Shown: piece after piece, positions 27,697 to 36,159 of the stretch | How positions within the stretch are numbered: the first letter of the stretch is position 1 | Layout: each line of letters starts with the position of its first letter | Source: Nostoc sp. UCD121 | Lineage (GTDB): Bacteria; Cyanobacteriota; Cyanobacteriia; Cyanobacteriales; Nostocaceae | DNA: 40,333 nt | Reading direction: 5' to 3' | Assembly: GCF_014222285.1 (NCBI RefSeq) | Contig: NZ_JACKZS010000049.1 | Location: 1 to 40,333, forward strand | The notes under the pieces: model-generated | What the model was told of the DNA's origin: nothing | The model's database searches: none | What the model saw: only the letters and a program-made list of their open reading frames with translations | Position numbers and translations under genes: made by a program

Positions 27697-28062
27697 ATGA
27701 AAATATCTGCCTTACTCCTGGCTCTGCCAATCAGTATCTTAGCTAATTTTTCCTTAAGAGCTTCTGCTGATTCTACTGCTGGCCTCATCCTGAGTACGAA
27801 ATGCCAGGGTGGCTACAACATCAATATTTGGCAGAATTATAATTCCGGTGAACTACTCTATCGCGCAACCAATCCCAACGGTAATTTAAGTTTGGGCAAA
27901 GGAACTAGCCAAGCGACAGAAGGTGTTCGAGTGTATAAGTTTCGGAGTGGAATTTATAAATATTGGGTGTGGGATGGCACGTTAGATAACCCGCAGTCTG
28001 GAACTTTAGAGGTGTATAAAAACAACCGTATCTTGATGAAGCAAGCTTGTACGAAAAGTTGA
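27697..28062 (+). CDS. Small secreted protein of unknown function
   Basis: A 121-residue protein with a clear signal peptide: MKISALLLALPISILANFS with a likely cleavage near RASADS. The mature part starts with C in STKCQGGYNINIWQN and has a second cysteine near the end (KQACTKS), so a disulfide is possible. In between are beta-rich segments such as GELLYRATNPNGNL and KYWVWDGTL. I do not recognise the family with certainty; the pattern resembles small extracytoplasmic cyanobacterial proteins. It lies 28 bases after the isochorismatase-like gene and may be co-transcribed with it. Confidence 0.7.
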   Translation: MKISALLLALPISILANFSLRASADSTAGLILSTKCQGGYNINIWQNYNSGELLYRATNPNGNLSLGKGTSQATEGVRVYKFRSGIYKYWVWDGTLDNPQSGTLEVYKNNRILMKQACTKS

Positions 28063-28074
28063 ATCCTAAGCGCG

Positions 28075-28190
28075 GGTGTTATGCACTTTTTTGAAACCCA
28101 GTTAAGGCAAGCATCTTGATTTACGCTCCCGAAATGCGCGATCGCTAAAACCCTCTTAGTCAGCCAGTTTTTTCTGAAATTCATAACACC
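28075..28190. repeat. 116-base segment bounded by a 9-base inverted repeat
   Basis: GGTGTTATG at 28075-28083 and CATAACACC at 28182-28190 are exact inverse copies. Sequence just inside each end (CACTTTTTTGAAA; AATTTCAGAAAA on the other strand) is also loosely similar. It has no gene. It may be a miniature mobile element or chance. Confidence 0.35.
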
Positions 28191-28234
28191 TTCTAGAAAT
28201 CGTATTCACCTTGTCAAACTCAAAGGATATGGAA

Positions 28235-29623
28235 GTGGACACTCAACACTATGACGATATTATTATCGGCGGCGGCAAAGCGGGTAAAACACTAGCACCA
28301 GCGCTGGTTGCTGACGGACGTAAAACCGCTCTGGTTGAACGCAGCTTAAATATGATTGGTGGCGGGTGCATTAATATTGCCTGCATTCCTACTAAAACTA
28401 TGGTGGCGAGTGCCAATGTAGCAAACACAGTGCGAAACAGTGCCGCTTATGGGGTTAAAACCAACACACCCAGCGTTAATTTAGCAGAGGTGATCCAACG
28501 AAAACGATCGGTTGTGCAAGGGATGCGTGAAATGAACTTGCACAATTTAGAAACGGCTCTCGATAGCAACTTGATCATTGGCGAAGCAAGGTTTGTTGCT
28601 CCCAAAACGATCGCAGTAACGACGACTGAGGGGAACAATCGCTTACTTACCGCCGAACGCTTATTTATTAATACAGGCACACGACCGTTAATTCCATCTG
28701 TACCCGGACTTACTGAAGTTGAGTTTTTAACAAGTGAGTCGATTATGGAGCTAGAATATTTGCCTGAACACCTGATTGTTCTCGGTAGTGGCTATATTGG
28801 TTTAGAGTTTGCTCAGATGTTTCGGCGCTTTGGCTCTCGCGTTACTATCATTGGGCAAAGTGAGCAAATCCTGTCACAGGAAGATCCAGATATAGCGATC
28901 GCAGTTCAAAGACTTTTAGAACAAGATGGTATTGAATTCTTATTAAAAGCGAAGGTGTTGAGGGTTGATCGCACTGGTAATGAAACCATCCTGCAAATCC
29001 AAGTTGGCGATCGTGAAATCACGCTCCAGGGGTCGCATTTGCTCGTCGCCGTTGGCCGTGCGCCCAATACCGAGAGCTTAAATTTACCTGCTGCTGGTGT
29101 GGCAACCGATACACGCGGATTTATTCAAGTCAACGATCGCTTAGAGACGAACATTCCGGGGATTTGGGCGTTAGGCGATATTAATGGCGGGCCGCAATAC
29201 ACCCATATATCGCTCGACGATTATCGCATTATCAAAGCTAATTTAATTGATGGGGGCAACCGGAGTACAAGGGATCGATTGGTTCCATCCTGTCTGTTCA
29301 TTGATCCAGAACTGGCGCAGGTGGGTTTAACCGAAACTGAAGCACAGCAACAAGGATATGCTATCCGCGTGGCCAAGGTGGATGCGTCAGCCGTTCCTAG
29401 AGCAAGAACGCTCGGTCAAACCGATGGACTGCTAAAGGCGATCGTAGATACAGATACAGGTCGTATTTTAGGGTGTTCCCTGTTGTGTCATGAAGCAGGT
29501 GAAGTGATTTCAACAGTGCAGATGGTGATGCAAGCTCAGATGCCCTACACCGTTCTGCGCGATGGTATTTTGACTCATCCCACGATGACCGAAGGGTTAA
29601 ATATATTGTTTTCCAAGTTGTAA
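28235..29623 (+). CDS. Class I pyridine nucleotide-disulfide oxidoreductase, mercuric reductase-like
   Basis: A 462-residue flavoprotein of the dihydrolipoamide dehydrogenase/mercuric reductase family. It has the FAD motif IIIGGGKAGKTLAP, the redox-active pair in GGGCINIACIPTK (Cys-x4-Cys), an NAD(P)-binding VLGSGYIGLEFAQMF, an ALGDINGGPQYTHIS FAD segment and a C-terminal dimerisation half with HPTMTEGLN supplying the His-x4-Glu pair. No N-terminal metal-binding domain is present, so mercury as the substrate is not implied. I chose GTG 28235 because AAAGGA lies seven bases before it and the next residues match the family start; ATG 28229 and TTG 28211 are alternatives. Confidence 0.9.
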   Translation: MDTQHYDDIIIGGGKAGKTLAPALVADGRKTALVERSLNMIGGGCINIACIPTKTMVASANVANTVRNSAAYGVKTNTPSVNLAEVIQRKRSVVQGMREMNLHNLETALDSNLIIGEARFVAPKTIAVTTTEGNNRLLTAERLFINTGTRPLIPSVPGLTEVEFLTSESIMELEYLPEHLIVLGSGYIGLEFAQMFRRFGSRVTIIGQSEQILSQEDPDIAIAVQRLLEQDGIEFLLKAKVLRVDRTGNETILQIQVGDREITLQGSHLLVAVGRAPNTESLNLPAAGVATDTRGFIQVNDRLETNIPGIWALGDINGGPQYTHISLDDYRIIKANLIDGGNRSTRDRLVPSCLFIDPELAQVGLTETEAQQQGYAIRVAKVDASAVPRARTLGQTDGLLKAIVDTDTGRILGCSLLCHEAGEVISTVQMVMQAQMPYTVLRDGILTHPTMTEGLNILFSKL

Positions 29624-29695
29624 GCATACAGCAATTGCAGACCCAAGGACTTACCAAATAAACGACATTTAACTCTTGAAAAAAGTAGATATAGC

Positions 29696-30646
29696 ATGAT
29701 TAGTAAAACATCTAAAGTCGGTATTATTGGTGCAGGTAATGTAGGTGCAGACGTTGCAAATGCTTTAGTTTTACTCGGTAGATGTGTAAGGGTTATCCTT
29801 TTTGACCGAACCTTATCAAAAGCTGAAGGACAAGTATGGGACATTGAAGACAGCATTCCCCTACTTAAAGAGATGGAAATCATACCATCAAATCAGTATG
29901 AAGATTTAGCTGATTCAGATATCATTATTGTGACTGCTGGGGTGCAGCCGAAACTTGGACAGACGCGATTAGATACATTGAGCGACAATGCAGAGATTAT
30001 ACGTTCAACAATCAAAGAATTGGATCGAGTTGCACCGAATTCAATCGTACTTATCATTAGCAATCCAGTGGATGTACTCACGCGGATTGCGATCGCTACT
30101 TCCACCAGAGCAGAAAACCTAATTTTCGGTTCGGGAACCGTCCTTGATACTGCTAGACTGAGATATCAACTTGGAAAGCGACTGAATGTTGCAAAACAAG
30201 ACGTTCATGCTTATGTGATTGGAGAGCATGGAGACAGTGAATTTGTCGTTTGGTCTAGTGCATTTATTGGGGGAATTCTGTTAACTGAATTTCCCATACC
30301 ACAAGGAGCAATGCTAGAACAAATTCAGCAAGAGTACACACAGTTAACTCGTAAACGAGGCTATAACATTTTTGAACGCAAAGGAAATACAAGCTATGGT
30401 ATATCAACAGTAGTTTGTCAGTTAGTTGATACCATCCTGCGAGATGAAAAGCAAATATTTCCAGTATCGGCTAGAGCAGATTCTAACTATGGAGTTGGCA
30501 GTGAAGTTGTTCTTGGACTTCCATGTATCATTGGCTCAACAGGTATTGAGCGCCAACTGTTGTTATCAAGAAATGCTCATGAACAACGCTTATTAGAAGA
30601 ATCCGCAAACAAACTCAATGAAGCCTATAATTTTTTGCATAATTAA
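29696..30646 (+). CDS. Lactate/malate dehydrogenase family protein
   Basis: A 316-residue NAD-dependent 2-hydroxyacid dehydrogenase. The cofactor motif is VGIIGAGNVGADVA. Catalytic residues are seen: Asp-Arg in NPVDVLTRIA, His in VIGEHGDSE, and the substrate-carboxylate arginine in QTRLDTL. Overall it looks most like L-lactate dehydrogenase (GTVLDTARLRYQLGK). The specificity loop is odd: TAGVQPKLGQTR has Pro where lactate dehydrogenases have Gln and malate dehydrogenases Arg, so the substrate may be another 2-oxoacid. It is the last plus-strand gene of the accessory block, 72 bases after the flavoprotein gene. Confidence 0.88.
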   Translation: MISKTSKVGIIGAGNVGADVANALVLLGRCVRVILFDRTLSKAEGQVWDIEDSIPLLKEMEIIPSNQYEDLADSDIIIVTAGVQPKLGQTRLDTLSDNAEIIRSTIKELDRVAPNSIVLIISNPVDVLTRIAIATSTRAENLIFGSGTVLDTARLRYQLGKRLNVAKQDVHAYVIGEHGDSEFVVWSSAFIGGILLTEFPIPQGAMLEQIQQEYTQLTRKRGYNIFERKGNTSYGISTVVCQLVDTILRDEKQIFPVSARADSNYGVGSEVVLGLPCIIGSTGIERQLLLSRNAHEQRLLEESANKLNEAYNFLHN

Positions 30647-30979
30647 AATCAAATTGGAAATCTATTAAACAATATACTCGACATTACATCCGAAACAGTT
30701 TTTAGTGAGATAACAAGTGATTTAATGCTCTGACCTTAGCTTGGCTCTAATTTCCGGTCGCCCATAACGCCACCGCTAACTTTTCATGTGCATTTGTTTC
30801 AATCAATGGTCACGAAGTATTCAGAATTTTATAACCCGCAACTTGGGTTATCTAGTTGCGATCGGATTTCTACAGGAATATCAATTCAAGTTGAGCAAAC
30901 GAACGATTTAGTGTCATTTTGCTTAGTTGTTGCAGCCATAATTTCTACTCCCAATATGTTCTGGAAAAATGAATGATCG
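30647..30979. other. Intergenic region at a convergent junction, no gene seen
   Basis: This AT-rich stretch separates two convergent transcription units, the dehydrogenase gene on the plus strand and the TehA-family gene on the minus strand. A 62-codon frame from a GTG is present but has no family resemblance or ribosome site. No strong hairpin or repeat was seen. Confidence 0.6.
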
Positions 30980-31957
30980 TTAGCTTAGTAATTTGCCCCG
31001 CAGCAAGAGCCGCACTGTTCCTAGAGCAATACTGCCGATCGCAATATTTGCGCCAATGAATAGCAGTAGTGCCAATTCTTGCATCACTCCAGTCATGCCG
31101 CGTTCAACAAGGCGCAAAGATGCCAGCGACAGGGCAGCAATGCCGAGGGTGAATGCCCAGTAGGAAGCTGTAAAGGGTTGTTGAAATAACCACGGTAGCA
31201 ACCGTAGTAGAATCAGCGCTTGCAACAGTCCATAACCGAAGAGGAACTGAGCAAAGGCATCGGGCTGACCACTGGTGATACTCAAATAAGCAACACAGCC
31301 AACGACAGGGGGGGCAAGTTGAATGCCCAGCGTTGGACGTAGTGGTTTAGGCAACGCTTCTAACAAGTAGAGGCGCTGCATAATCATCGACTCCAGTGCT
31401 AGCCACGAAAACAGCCCTCCTCTAAAAAAGAACGGGCCCCATTCTCGATAACCGAGGTTACTAGCAACGATCGCACTGACAAAACTACCCGCGACTGTAG
31501 AGAGGTAGAGAATGGGTGTAATTATTTCTGGCTTACGTCCTCCCATCCATAGCTGACCGGAACGATACACGCCAAAGCTTAACTGACCAATTGCACCGAC
31601 AACAAATAATGTGATGGCGATCGCACGAGAGTAGGGTGCGCTCGCTAGCGCTACAAACATCGTAGACACAGGCACTAAGCCGATAAAGCAACACAAAACA
31701 GGATGCTCAAATTCAGCTAAGGCATCTGCTCTTGCCCACAGCCATTTACCCACATAAAGCAGCAACAACACGAGCCAGATTGCAATTGTCAGCAGCATAA
31801 TTACTTCGCCAATCCAGGTAGGCAAGTGCCAAAGTTTAGCAGCTACTCGCCAGCAACTACCTAATCCTGCCAAACCCAGAATCATGCCAAAAAAGGAAGC
31901 AGGAATGATGACATGATAATCTTTCAATAAAGTAGGCTTTGGACGTGATTTTCTCAT
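30980..31957 (-). CDS. tehA: TehA/SLAC1-family (TDT) membrane channel/transporter
   Basis: A 325-residue polytopic membrane protein with about ten hydrophobic helices. Helix 1 carries the TehA/SLAC1 hallmark PASFFGMILGLAGLGSCWR. Other helices include EVIMLLTIAIWLVLLLLY and the GGLFSWLALESMIMQRL region. The TDT family contains the tellurite-resistance/anion channel TehA and plant SLAC1, which pass chloride, nitrate or dicarboxylates. The role here is most likely anion transport across the inner membrane; tellurite resistance is a family label only. AGGA precedes the ATG by about 10 bases. It is the last gene on the minus-strand block. Confidence 0.85.
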   Translation of the reverse strand: MRKSRPKPTLLKDYHVIIPASFFGMILGLAGLGSCWRVAAKLWHLPTWIGEVIMLLTIAIWLVLLLLYVGKWLWARADALAEFEHPVLCCFIGLVPVSTMFVALASAPYSRAIAITLFVVGAIGQLSFGVYRSGQLWMGGRKPEIITPILYLSTVAGSFVSAIVASNLGYREWGPFFFRGGLFSWLALESMIMQRLYLLEALPKPLRPTLGIQLAPPVVGCVAYLSITSGQPDAFAQFLFGYGLLQALILLRLLPWLFQQPFTASYWAFTLGIAALSLASLRLVERGMTGVMQELALLLFIGANIAIGSIALGTVRLLLRGKLLS

Positions 31958-32081
31958 GATCTAGCTTTCCTGGCAGCAGTAGAGAGATGCAAGCGATGAA
32001 AAAAGTCAGGCATAGTGGGGTGGGAAAGATTGCTTCAAGGTGAGGAGTCGGTTTGTAATAGAGACAACAAACCCAATTTTT

Positions 32082-32126
32082 AGGCTGTTTTGATCGATTT
32101 CGATTGTAAACTCATCAAAACAGCCT
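32082..32126 (-). terminator. Long hairpin after the aldolase gene
   Basis: AGGCTGTTTTGAT at 32082-32094 and ATCAAAACAGCCT at 32114-32126 form a perfect 13-base stem with a 19-base loop, starting 12 bases beyond the aldolase stop on the minus strand. A-rich rather than T-rich sequence follows on that strand, so it may be a factor-independent terminator of unusual form or an RNA 3'-end stabiliser. Confidence 0.5.
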
Positions 32127-32137
32127 TGATAGACAAA

Positions 32138-33085
32138 TTAGGTCAGTGCAGGAGTGCGAATGGGTGCAGACTGTTCACTGTAAATATCCATGATTGTGTT
32201 GAGCAATCGCAGTGCATCTGGCTTGGAACGCTGGAAAGAATTGCGTCCGATAATCGAACCAAATCCATGTCCAGAATGAATAGCACGAACTTCATTGAGG
32301 AAAGCATCATCACTGTCGATCGGCCCACCCGAAAAAATGACAATCCGCCGTCCGTTAAAGGCACATTGCACCACATGATGCACTCGTTGAGATAATGTTG
32401 CGATCGGAATTTGCTCTTGCTCATACACCTTGCGGGCTGCATCCTGTTCGATGTGTTCGTTTGGTAGCTTCACCTTGATGATGTGAGCGCCCAATTGAGC
32501 TGCAATCTGAGCCGCATAGCCAATCACATCGATCGCTGTCTCACCCACTTTACTTAAACCCGATCCCCGCGCATAAGACCAAATCATCACGACCAATCCA
32601 TGCCGCTTTGCTATCTCGGCACAGGCTCGAATCTGCTGATACATCTCAAACCGATGGGCTGAACCTGGATAGATAGTGAAGCCGATGCCCACGCATCCTA
32701 ACCTCAGCGCATCCTCCACGCTGTCAGTGAGTGCTTGTGTTGGGTCTGACTCAGCTAGTAACACATCGTGATCATTGGCTTTCAGAATTAGGGGAATTTC
32801 ACCTGCAAATTCTCGCGCTCCCGCTTCCAAAAATCCTAACGGTGCGGCATAGGCATTGCATCCTGCTGCGATCGCTAACTCAAAATGATAGCGAGGATCA
32901 TAGGCTGGTGGGTTGGGCGCAAAACTGCTAGCGGGCCCATGCTCAAAGCCTTGATCCACAGGCAGCATGACGACTTTGCCAGTTCCAGCTAGTTTGCCAT
33001 GATTTAGCAACCGGGCTAAATTAGTCAGCGTTCCGGGATTGTCGCTGCCATACCAACTGAGTATTTCTTTTACTCGATGAGTCAT
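32138..33085 (-). CDS. Class I fructose-bisphosphate aldolase, archaeal/FbaB-type
   Basis: A 315-residue aldolase of the DhnA/FbaB (archaeal-type class I) family, cleaving fructose 1,6-bisphosphate to triose phosphates or running in reverse. Recognisable parts are MLPVDQGFEHGP, LKANDHD, VGIGFTIYPGS, MIWSYARG and IIKVKLP, the last carrying the Schiff-base lysine. A phosphate-binding IVIFSGGP and GFGSIIGRNSFQR complete the barrel. The start has AGGAGA upstream (positions about 33096-33091). Cyanobacteria also commonly hold class II and other aldolases, so this may be an accessory or condition-specific isoenzyme. It lies in the same minus-strand block as a short 6PGDH. Confidence 0.9.
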   Translation of the reverse strand: MTHRVKEILSWYGSDNPGTLTNLARLLNHGKLAGTGKVVMLPVDQGFEHGPASSFAPNPPAYDPRYHFELAIAAGCNAYAAPLGFLEAGAREFAGEIPLILKANDHDVLLAESDPTQALTDSVEDALRLGCVGIGFTIYPGSAHRFEMYQQIRACAEIAKRHGLVVMIWSYARGSGLSKVGETAIDVIGYAAQIAAQLGAHIIKVKLPNEHIEQDAARKVYEQEQIPIATLSQRVHHVVQCAFNGRRIVIFSGGPIDSDDAFLNEVRAIHSGHGFGSIIGRNSFQRSKPDALRLLNTIMDIYSEQSAPIRTPALT

Positions 33086-33113
33086 TATGTTTCTCCTAAA
33101 ATTATCAATAAAG

Positions 33114-33164
33114 GCAGGAGTTAGGGGGCAGGAGGCAGGAAGAAAACTGACCGCTAACTCCTGC
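33114..33164. repeat. Inverted repeat with GCAGGAG arms
   Basis: GCAGGAGTTAG at 33114-33124 and CTAACTCCTGC at 33154-33164 are perfect 11-base inverse copies with purine-rich GGGGGCAGGAGGCAGGAAG between. It is one of several GCAGGAG-type repeats in the 364-base gap between the aldolase and 6PGDH genes. Confidence 0.6.
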
Positions 33165-33207
33165 TAGTAGTCTGCCAAGGGAACTTTGCGTGGTGGCAAG
33201 CTCTTGG

Positions 33208-33284
33208 GCAGAGGTGCGGAGGGGCAGGGGGGAAAGAACTTGTACAAATCTCTCCTCTGCTCCCCTGCTCCCCTGCTCCTCTGC
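33208..33284. repeat. GCAGGGG/CCCCTGC palindromic repeat
   Basis: A GCAGAGGTGCGGAGGGGCAG arm (33208-33232) faces a TCCTCTGCTCCCCTGCTCC arm (33252-33284) across a 19-base centre. The same arrangement occurs inside the element at 24524. This is a cyanobacterial intergenic repeat built on short tandem units; it can form a strong stem. Confidence 0.65.
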
Positions 33285-33374
33285 CGACCTCCACCCAGCA
33301 ATTTTGGGTTGGCGAACTACTAGTACCGTCAGGACAAGGTGAAACACCGCACCAAATTTTTAATTTGATGGCTC

Positions 33375-33409
33375 TTATTCAGGAGGGGTCTGAATCCCCT
33401 TCTGAATAA
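33375..33409 (-). terminator. Strong hairpin after the 6-phosphogluconate dehydrogenase gene
   Basis: TTATTCAGGAGGGG at 33375-33388 pairs with CCCCTTCTGAATAA at 33396-33409, 14 positions with one G-T, and a 7-base loop. It lies 41 bases past the 6PGDH stop on the minus strand. No T-run follows. It may stop or stabilise the 6PGDH transcript or be another mobile repeat. Confidence 0.45.
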
Positions 33410-33449
33410 AGACCTCCTGCCTTCTGCCTCCTACCTCCTTCAACTTTGC

Positions 33450-34460
33450 CTATTGTTCTACGTGTCCGCCAAACTGGAAACGCATGGCAGACAACAGCTT
33501 ATCTGCAAAATCATTTTCGCCGCGTGAGCTAAACCGTTGATACAGGGCTGCGCTGAGTACAGGGACAGGAGTACCTTCGTCAATGGCGGCTGCGATCGTC
33601 CAGCGTCCTTCGCCTGAATCAGACACGCGCCCCCCAAAGCCTGATAGGTCTGGTTGTTCTAGGAGGGCGATCGCAGTTAGATCCAGTAGCCAGGAGGCAA
33701 TTACACTGCCCCGTCGCCAAACTTCGGCAATATCAGGCAGATTCAAGTCATACCGATAGTGTTCAGGATTGCAGAGGGGGGTCGTTTCAGCATTAGCCAC
33801 ACGGTTCTGCTTACCTACATTGGCATGATGCAAGATATTCAATCCTTCGGCGTAGGCTGCCATCAAGCCATATTCGATGCCATTATGCACCATCTTGACA
33901 AAATGCCCCGCCCCATTCGATCCGCAGTGCAGATAGCCTTCTTCAGCCGTACCGCCCACCTTTTCCCGTCCAGCAGTACGTGGAATATCACCCCGTCCGG
34001 GAGCTAATGATTGAAAAATGGGATCGAGATACTGAACCGCCATCTGAGATCCACCAATCATCATGCAATAACCCCGCTCCAAACCCCACACTCCACCACT
34101 GGTTCCCACATCTAGGTAGTGAATGCCCTTTTGTATAAGATCATTTGCCCGTCGAATATCGTCAATGTAGTAAGAGTTGCCACCATCAATTAACATGTCG
34201 CCGGAATCGAGTTTTGCAGCCAGTTCCTTAACCATCTGCTCGGTCGGTTCTCCGGCTGGCACCATCAACCAAATCGCACGAGGTTTATTGAGCTTTTGGA
34301 CAAAATCATCCAAGCTGTAAGTGCCGATCGCCCCTTCTGATGTAAGCAGTTTAACTTTATCAGGTGTGCGATTGAACACCACACATTCATGGTTATTTTG
34401 CAGCAGTCGCCGAACAATGTTCGCACCCATACGTCCCAGACCAATCACTCCCATCTGCAT
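33450..34460 (-). CDS. gnd: 6-Phosphogluconate dehydrogenase, decarboxylating, short (YqeC-like) form
   Basis: A 336-residue 6-phosphogluconate dehydrogenase of the short type, which converts 6-phosphogluconate to ribulose 5-phosphate and CO2. The N-terminal Rossmann motif is [16 protein letters not shown] followed by FNRTPDK. The substrate region has [17 protein letters not shown] and [13 protein letters not shown] (catalytic Lys). It is about 130 residues shorter than the classical enzyme, as in Bacillus YqeC, a group often using NAD. The cofactor cannot be settled here. GGAG is seven bases before the ATG. The likely role is in an oxidative sugar catabolic route together with the adjacent aldolase. 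Confidence 0.92.
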   Translation of the reverse strand: MQMGVIGLGRMGANIVRRLLQNNHECVVFNRTPDKVKLLTSEGAIGTYSLDDFVQKLNKPRAIWLMVPAGEPTEQMVKELAAKLDSGDMLIDGGNSYYIDDIRRANDLIQKGIHYLDVGTSGGVWGLERGYCMMIGGSQMAVQYLDPIFQSLAPGRGDIPRTAGREKVGGTAEEGYLHCGSNGAGHFVKMVHNGIEYGLMAAYAEGLNILHHANVGKQNRVANAETTPLCNPEHYRYDLNLPDIAEVWRRGSVIASWLLDLTAIALLEQPDLSGFGGRVSDSGEGRWTIAAAIDEGTPVPVLSAALYQRFSSRGENDFADKLLSAMRFQFGGHVEQ

Positions 34461-34676
34461 AATTTTTCTCCAATGTAATTCTCGTTTGCATACAGTCGGT
34501 TCTGATTAGAAATAAGATTCTGGTTCATTAACAGAACAGCAATATTTCATCCCTCCTGCTCAAGTACATCACCTGTGCAAAATCACTTAGCGGCGATGAG
34601 GAGGTTGTCCACTCTAATCCAGTGGCATACACAGATGAATGAGCGATCGCTCTCGTTGTTCAACCGAAGAGAGAGG

Positions 34677-35966
34677 CTATTTTGCGATGGTTTCTGGCTT
34701 CATCTTGGGTCTGTGATAGCGATGGAAAATTTCTTCCTTCAGCCATTCTGTGGTTGCCTTAAAGTCATGCAGTGGGGTGGGTAGCATTTCCAAATAGGCT
34801 GCACTGCGAATTAAATCGCCAGGTTTGCCAGTTATCTGCACTTTGTCAAACAACCTTGCTACCCCATTTCCTAAACCCAATTTCATTAGCGTACCCCGAA
34901 GACTCACATGGGCTGGACTAGGGGATGCTCCTTTAGTAAGGGCAATCAAATTGTGAGCAATGCTCACACCTTGCTGATATGCCACCTGGGCTAGAGTCGG
35001 TAAGGGTTGTGGCTGCACGTCCGCGCAATCGCCTGCGGCAAACACTTCTGGAAAATCCAGCAGTTGCAGAGTTGAGGTGACAAGCGGTAGCCCATGTTTA
35101 TCCAGGTGATCTGTGGGAATTTGGGACTTGAGATTTTGGATGAGTGGGTTCACGGCTGTCCCGGCTGTCCAAATAGTGGTTTGAGTCAACAGCGTTTTTA
35201 TCTCAGTGCTGTTGGCAAGTTGATACTCCAGGTGGTTTTGAGCAACCGCTTTCACCCCTACGCCTAGTATCAATTCAACAGGCACTGTTCGAGTTCTGAA
35301 AGCTTGGAGAGCCTCTTCCTGCAAACCCTCGTTGACATCGCCTGCGAGAATCATCTTGCCATGATTGATCAAGACAATGCGAATCTGACGAATATCGCCG
35401 CCGAGTTGGGCGTACCAGTCGGGTAACAAATCTGCCAGGGTTGCTGCCATTTCTACCCCTGTCGGGCCTGCCCCAACGACAGCAAACGTGAGGAGCGATC
35501 GCCGTTGTGTTTCGTCATCCGTTTGGCTAGCACGTTGCAAACATTCTCGTAACTGGCGTTCCAGAGCGATCGCATTCTCTTGTGTCCGAAATGCGAATGC
35601 GTTTTTTTGTGCGTCCTCTGTTCCTAAATAACCCTGAATACTGCCAACAGCTAAGACCAGATGACCATAGATATAATCTGAGCCAGAAGCTAACTTAAGA
35701 CGTTTTTCTTGCAGGTTGATCGCCACTACTTTGTCCTGTACAAAGTTGATATCACTGCCTTGAAGCAACTCTTTATAAGTCGGACAAACGACATCTTCTG
35801 ACAATTCACCTGTCAATAGTTCATACAACATTGGCTTGAAGACAAACCGTTCTTGTGGATCAATCAAAATGATCCACCGTAGGTCTTGCTGATGACGCAG
35901 ATGCAACGCTGTAAAAAGACCTACGAAGCCTGCTCCGACAATCACTGTAGGGCGAGAAGAATTCAT
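34677..35966 (-). CDS. Type II NAD(P)H dehydrogenase (NDH-2)
   Basis: A 429-residue single-subunit NADH:quinone oxidoreductase of the NDH-2 family. The FAD motif is VIVGAGFVGLFTALHL, the NAD(P)-binding motif FAVVGAGPTGVEMAATLADLL, then TIWTAGTAVNPLI and FAAGDCADVQPQPLPTLAQVAYQQG, which joins the flavin and quinone sites. It should pass electrons from NAD(P)H to plastoquinone on the membrane without pumping. A C-terminal amphipathic region follows LGLGNGVARLFDK. I chose ATG 35966 because MNSSRPTVIVGAG is the normal family start; a TTG at 35999 would add 11 residues. Confidence 0.9.
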   Translation of the reverse strand: MNSSRPTVIVGAGFVGLFTALHLRHQQDLRWIILIDPQERFVFKPMLYELLTGELSEDVVCPTYKELLQGSDINFVQDKVVAINLQEKRLKLASGSDYIYGHLVLAVGSIQGYLGTEDAQKNAFAFRTQENAIALERQLRECLQRASQTDDETQRRSLLTFAVVGAGPTGVEMAATLADLLPDWYAQLGGDIRQIRIVLINHGKMILAGDVNEGLQEEALQAFRTRTVPVELILGVGVKAVAQNHLEYQLANSTEIKTLLTQTTIWTAGTAVNPLIQNLKSQIPTDHLDKHGLPLVTSTLQLLDFPEVFAAGDCADVQPQPLPTLAQVAYQQGVSIAHNLIALTKGASPSPAHVSLRGTLMKLGLGNGVARLFDKVQITGKPGDLIRSAAYLEMLPTPLHDFKATTEWLKEEIFHRYHRPKMKPETIAK

Positions 35967-36059
35967 TTTAGTAAGTGGTGGATAAACAGCAGCAAGCAAT
36001 CATGCACGAGTAGCATTGAAACCAAAATGTACGCTAACGACTGATTCCTGTGATAAAGA

Positions 36060-36091
36060 TAAAGCTCTGGAACGATCAGATCAGAGCTTTA
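36060..36091 (-). terminator. Hairpin between the stress protein gene and the NDH-2 gene
   Basis: TAAAGCTCTG at 36060-36069 and CAGAGCTTTA at 36082-36091 form a perfect 10-base stem with a 12-base loop. On the minus strand it lies 68 bases after the stress-protein stop and is followed by the T-rich TCTTTATC. It is the best terminator candidate in the minus-strand block. Confidence 0.55.
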
Positions 36092-36159
36092 GAGACGGCA
36101 TAATTAAGAGATTAGGTCAGAAATAAAATATGACATTAGAAGGTGTAGCTGCTGTTAAT

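Noticed and set aside
28235..29623. Mercury-resistance gene merA
   Set aside because: The Cys-x4-Cys flavoprotein core is there, but there is no N-terminal heavy-metal domain and no merR, merT or merP neighbour.
30788..30976. 62-codon open frame from a GTG in the convergent gap
   Set aside because: No ribosome site, no recognisable motif, and it sits in an AT-rich junction.
33100..33445. Possible CRISPR array from the spaced GCAGG-type repeats
   Set aside because: Repeat units are short, variable and inverted, with no constant spacer length and no cas genes nearby.
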